This document shows, piece by piece, positions 4,911-5,233 of a DNA stretch of 5,233 bases. The position numbers were made by a program, and so were the translations under genes. The notes under the pieces were generated by a model that did no database searches, had not been told where the DNA came from, and saw only the letters and a program-made list of their open reading frames with translations. Source of the DNA: Opitutia bacterium (GTDB lineage Bacteria; Verrucomicrobiota; Verrucomicrobiia; Opitutales; UBA953); the NCBI GenBank assembly GCA_947463395.1, contig CANHRV010000066.1, forward strand, positions 1-5,233. Direction: 5' to 3'. Each line of letters opens with the position of its first letter. Positions within the stretch are counted from its first letter, which is position 1.

Positions 4911-5233
4911 ATGGCTTCCGTTAGGAAAAAGAAAGCATCGTCAGCACCGCGAGAGGTTTTGCTCATGGCGGCTCCCAATAAAAGCGCCGATATGCAATGG
5001 TTTACTGGTTTTCAAGCGGCTGACTCGTTCCCCGCTTTTACAGCTAAAGGAAAAAGAATCGGCCTTCTCCCCTTGTTGGAAGTGGCCCGAGCCAAAGCAG
5101 AATCGGATCTCGATGTGGTTCATGATTTGTCTGCTATGATTCTTGATTTACGAAAAACCAATTCGCACGCTGGCTTGGCCGACGCGATTGTTTATGCTGC
5201 GTTACAATATAACATTAAACAGTTTCGTGTGCC
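4911..5233 (+). CDS. Xaa-Pro aminopeptidase-like M24 family peptidase, N-terminal part (3'-truncated)
   Basis: The frame opens with ATG at 4911 and runs off the window after 107 full codons. The visible part resembles the N-terminal creatinase/prolidase-type domain of M24 peptidases. A basic start is followed by the strand VLLMAAPNKSADMQWFTGF (16-34), where family members carry an 'LLYASSEKSADM.YATGF' type sequence. GKRIGLLPLLEVARAKAES follows at 47-65, corresponding to the 'sdlEi.RAk' stretch. The metal-binding pita-bread catalytic domain would lie beyond the edge, so activity cannot be judged. An alternative ATG at 4965 has a good GAGAGG 8 nt upstream, but using it would remove most of the first core strand, so I prefer 4911, which has no Shine-Dalgarno. 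The gene is divergent from tRNA-Gly across 165 bp. Confidence 0.72.
   Translation, partial: MASVRKKKASSAPREVLLMAAPNKSADMQWFTGFQAADSFPAFTAKGKRIGLLPLLEVARAKAESDLDVVHDLSAMILDLRKTNSHAGLADAIVYAALQYNIKQFRV

Noticed and set aside
4903..5139. Plus-strand open frame of 78 codons starting GTG at 4903
   Set aside because: It is in a different frame from the M24 peptidase, whose translation shows recognisable family sequence continuing to the window edge.

Overview
The window looks like chromosomal core sequence from a Gram-negative bacterium, most probably of the Verrucomicrobiota (Opitutae-like). I base this on protein resemblance recalled from memory (the site-2 protease, the truncated RodZ-type protein, the HNH protein and the M24 peptidase), on SlyX, and on roughly balanced base composition. 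No search was run, so the phylum is an inference. I see no transposase, phage gene, CRISPR array or other mobile element.

Layout. Positions 1-366 are the 3' part of atpC (F1 ATP synthase epsilon), the last gene of an atp operon entering from the left. A small coiled-coil SlyX-type gene (446-646) follows. Next come a stand-alone cupin related to the isomerase domain of type II phosphomannose isomerases (711-1112) and, 3 bp later, a ROK-family sugar kinase (1116-2075). These two look like one sugar-phosphate module. A minus-strand gene (2080-2742) for an uncharacterised transglutaminase-like protein converges on the kinase with a 4-bp gap. It is divergent from a plus-strand run: an M50 site-2 intramembrane protease (2844-3545), a RodZ-type HTH protein with one C-terminal membrane helix (3595-3993), and an HNH endonuclease-domain protein (4045-4662). 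A minus-strand tRNA-Gly(UCC), 4672-4745 with encoded CCA, ends 9 bp from the HNH stop and has a recognisable promoter. After a 165-bp divergent intergenic region, the 5' part of a creatinase/M24 peptidase gene runs off the right edge.

How the genes may work together. The most suggestive pairing is the PDZ-less site-2 protease with the adjacent membrane-tethered HTH protein. The HTH protein has the N-in/C-out orientation favoured by S2P enzymes and essentially no extracytoplasmic domain, so it is a plausible direct substrate. The cupin and ROK kinase plausibly act on hexoses and hexose phosphates. The rest is ordinary housekeeping.

Only slyX has a well-placed Shine-Dalgarno sequence. Several starts are therefore uncertain and were chosen from family alignment, the position of promoter-like elements, and codon type.
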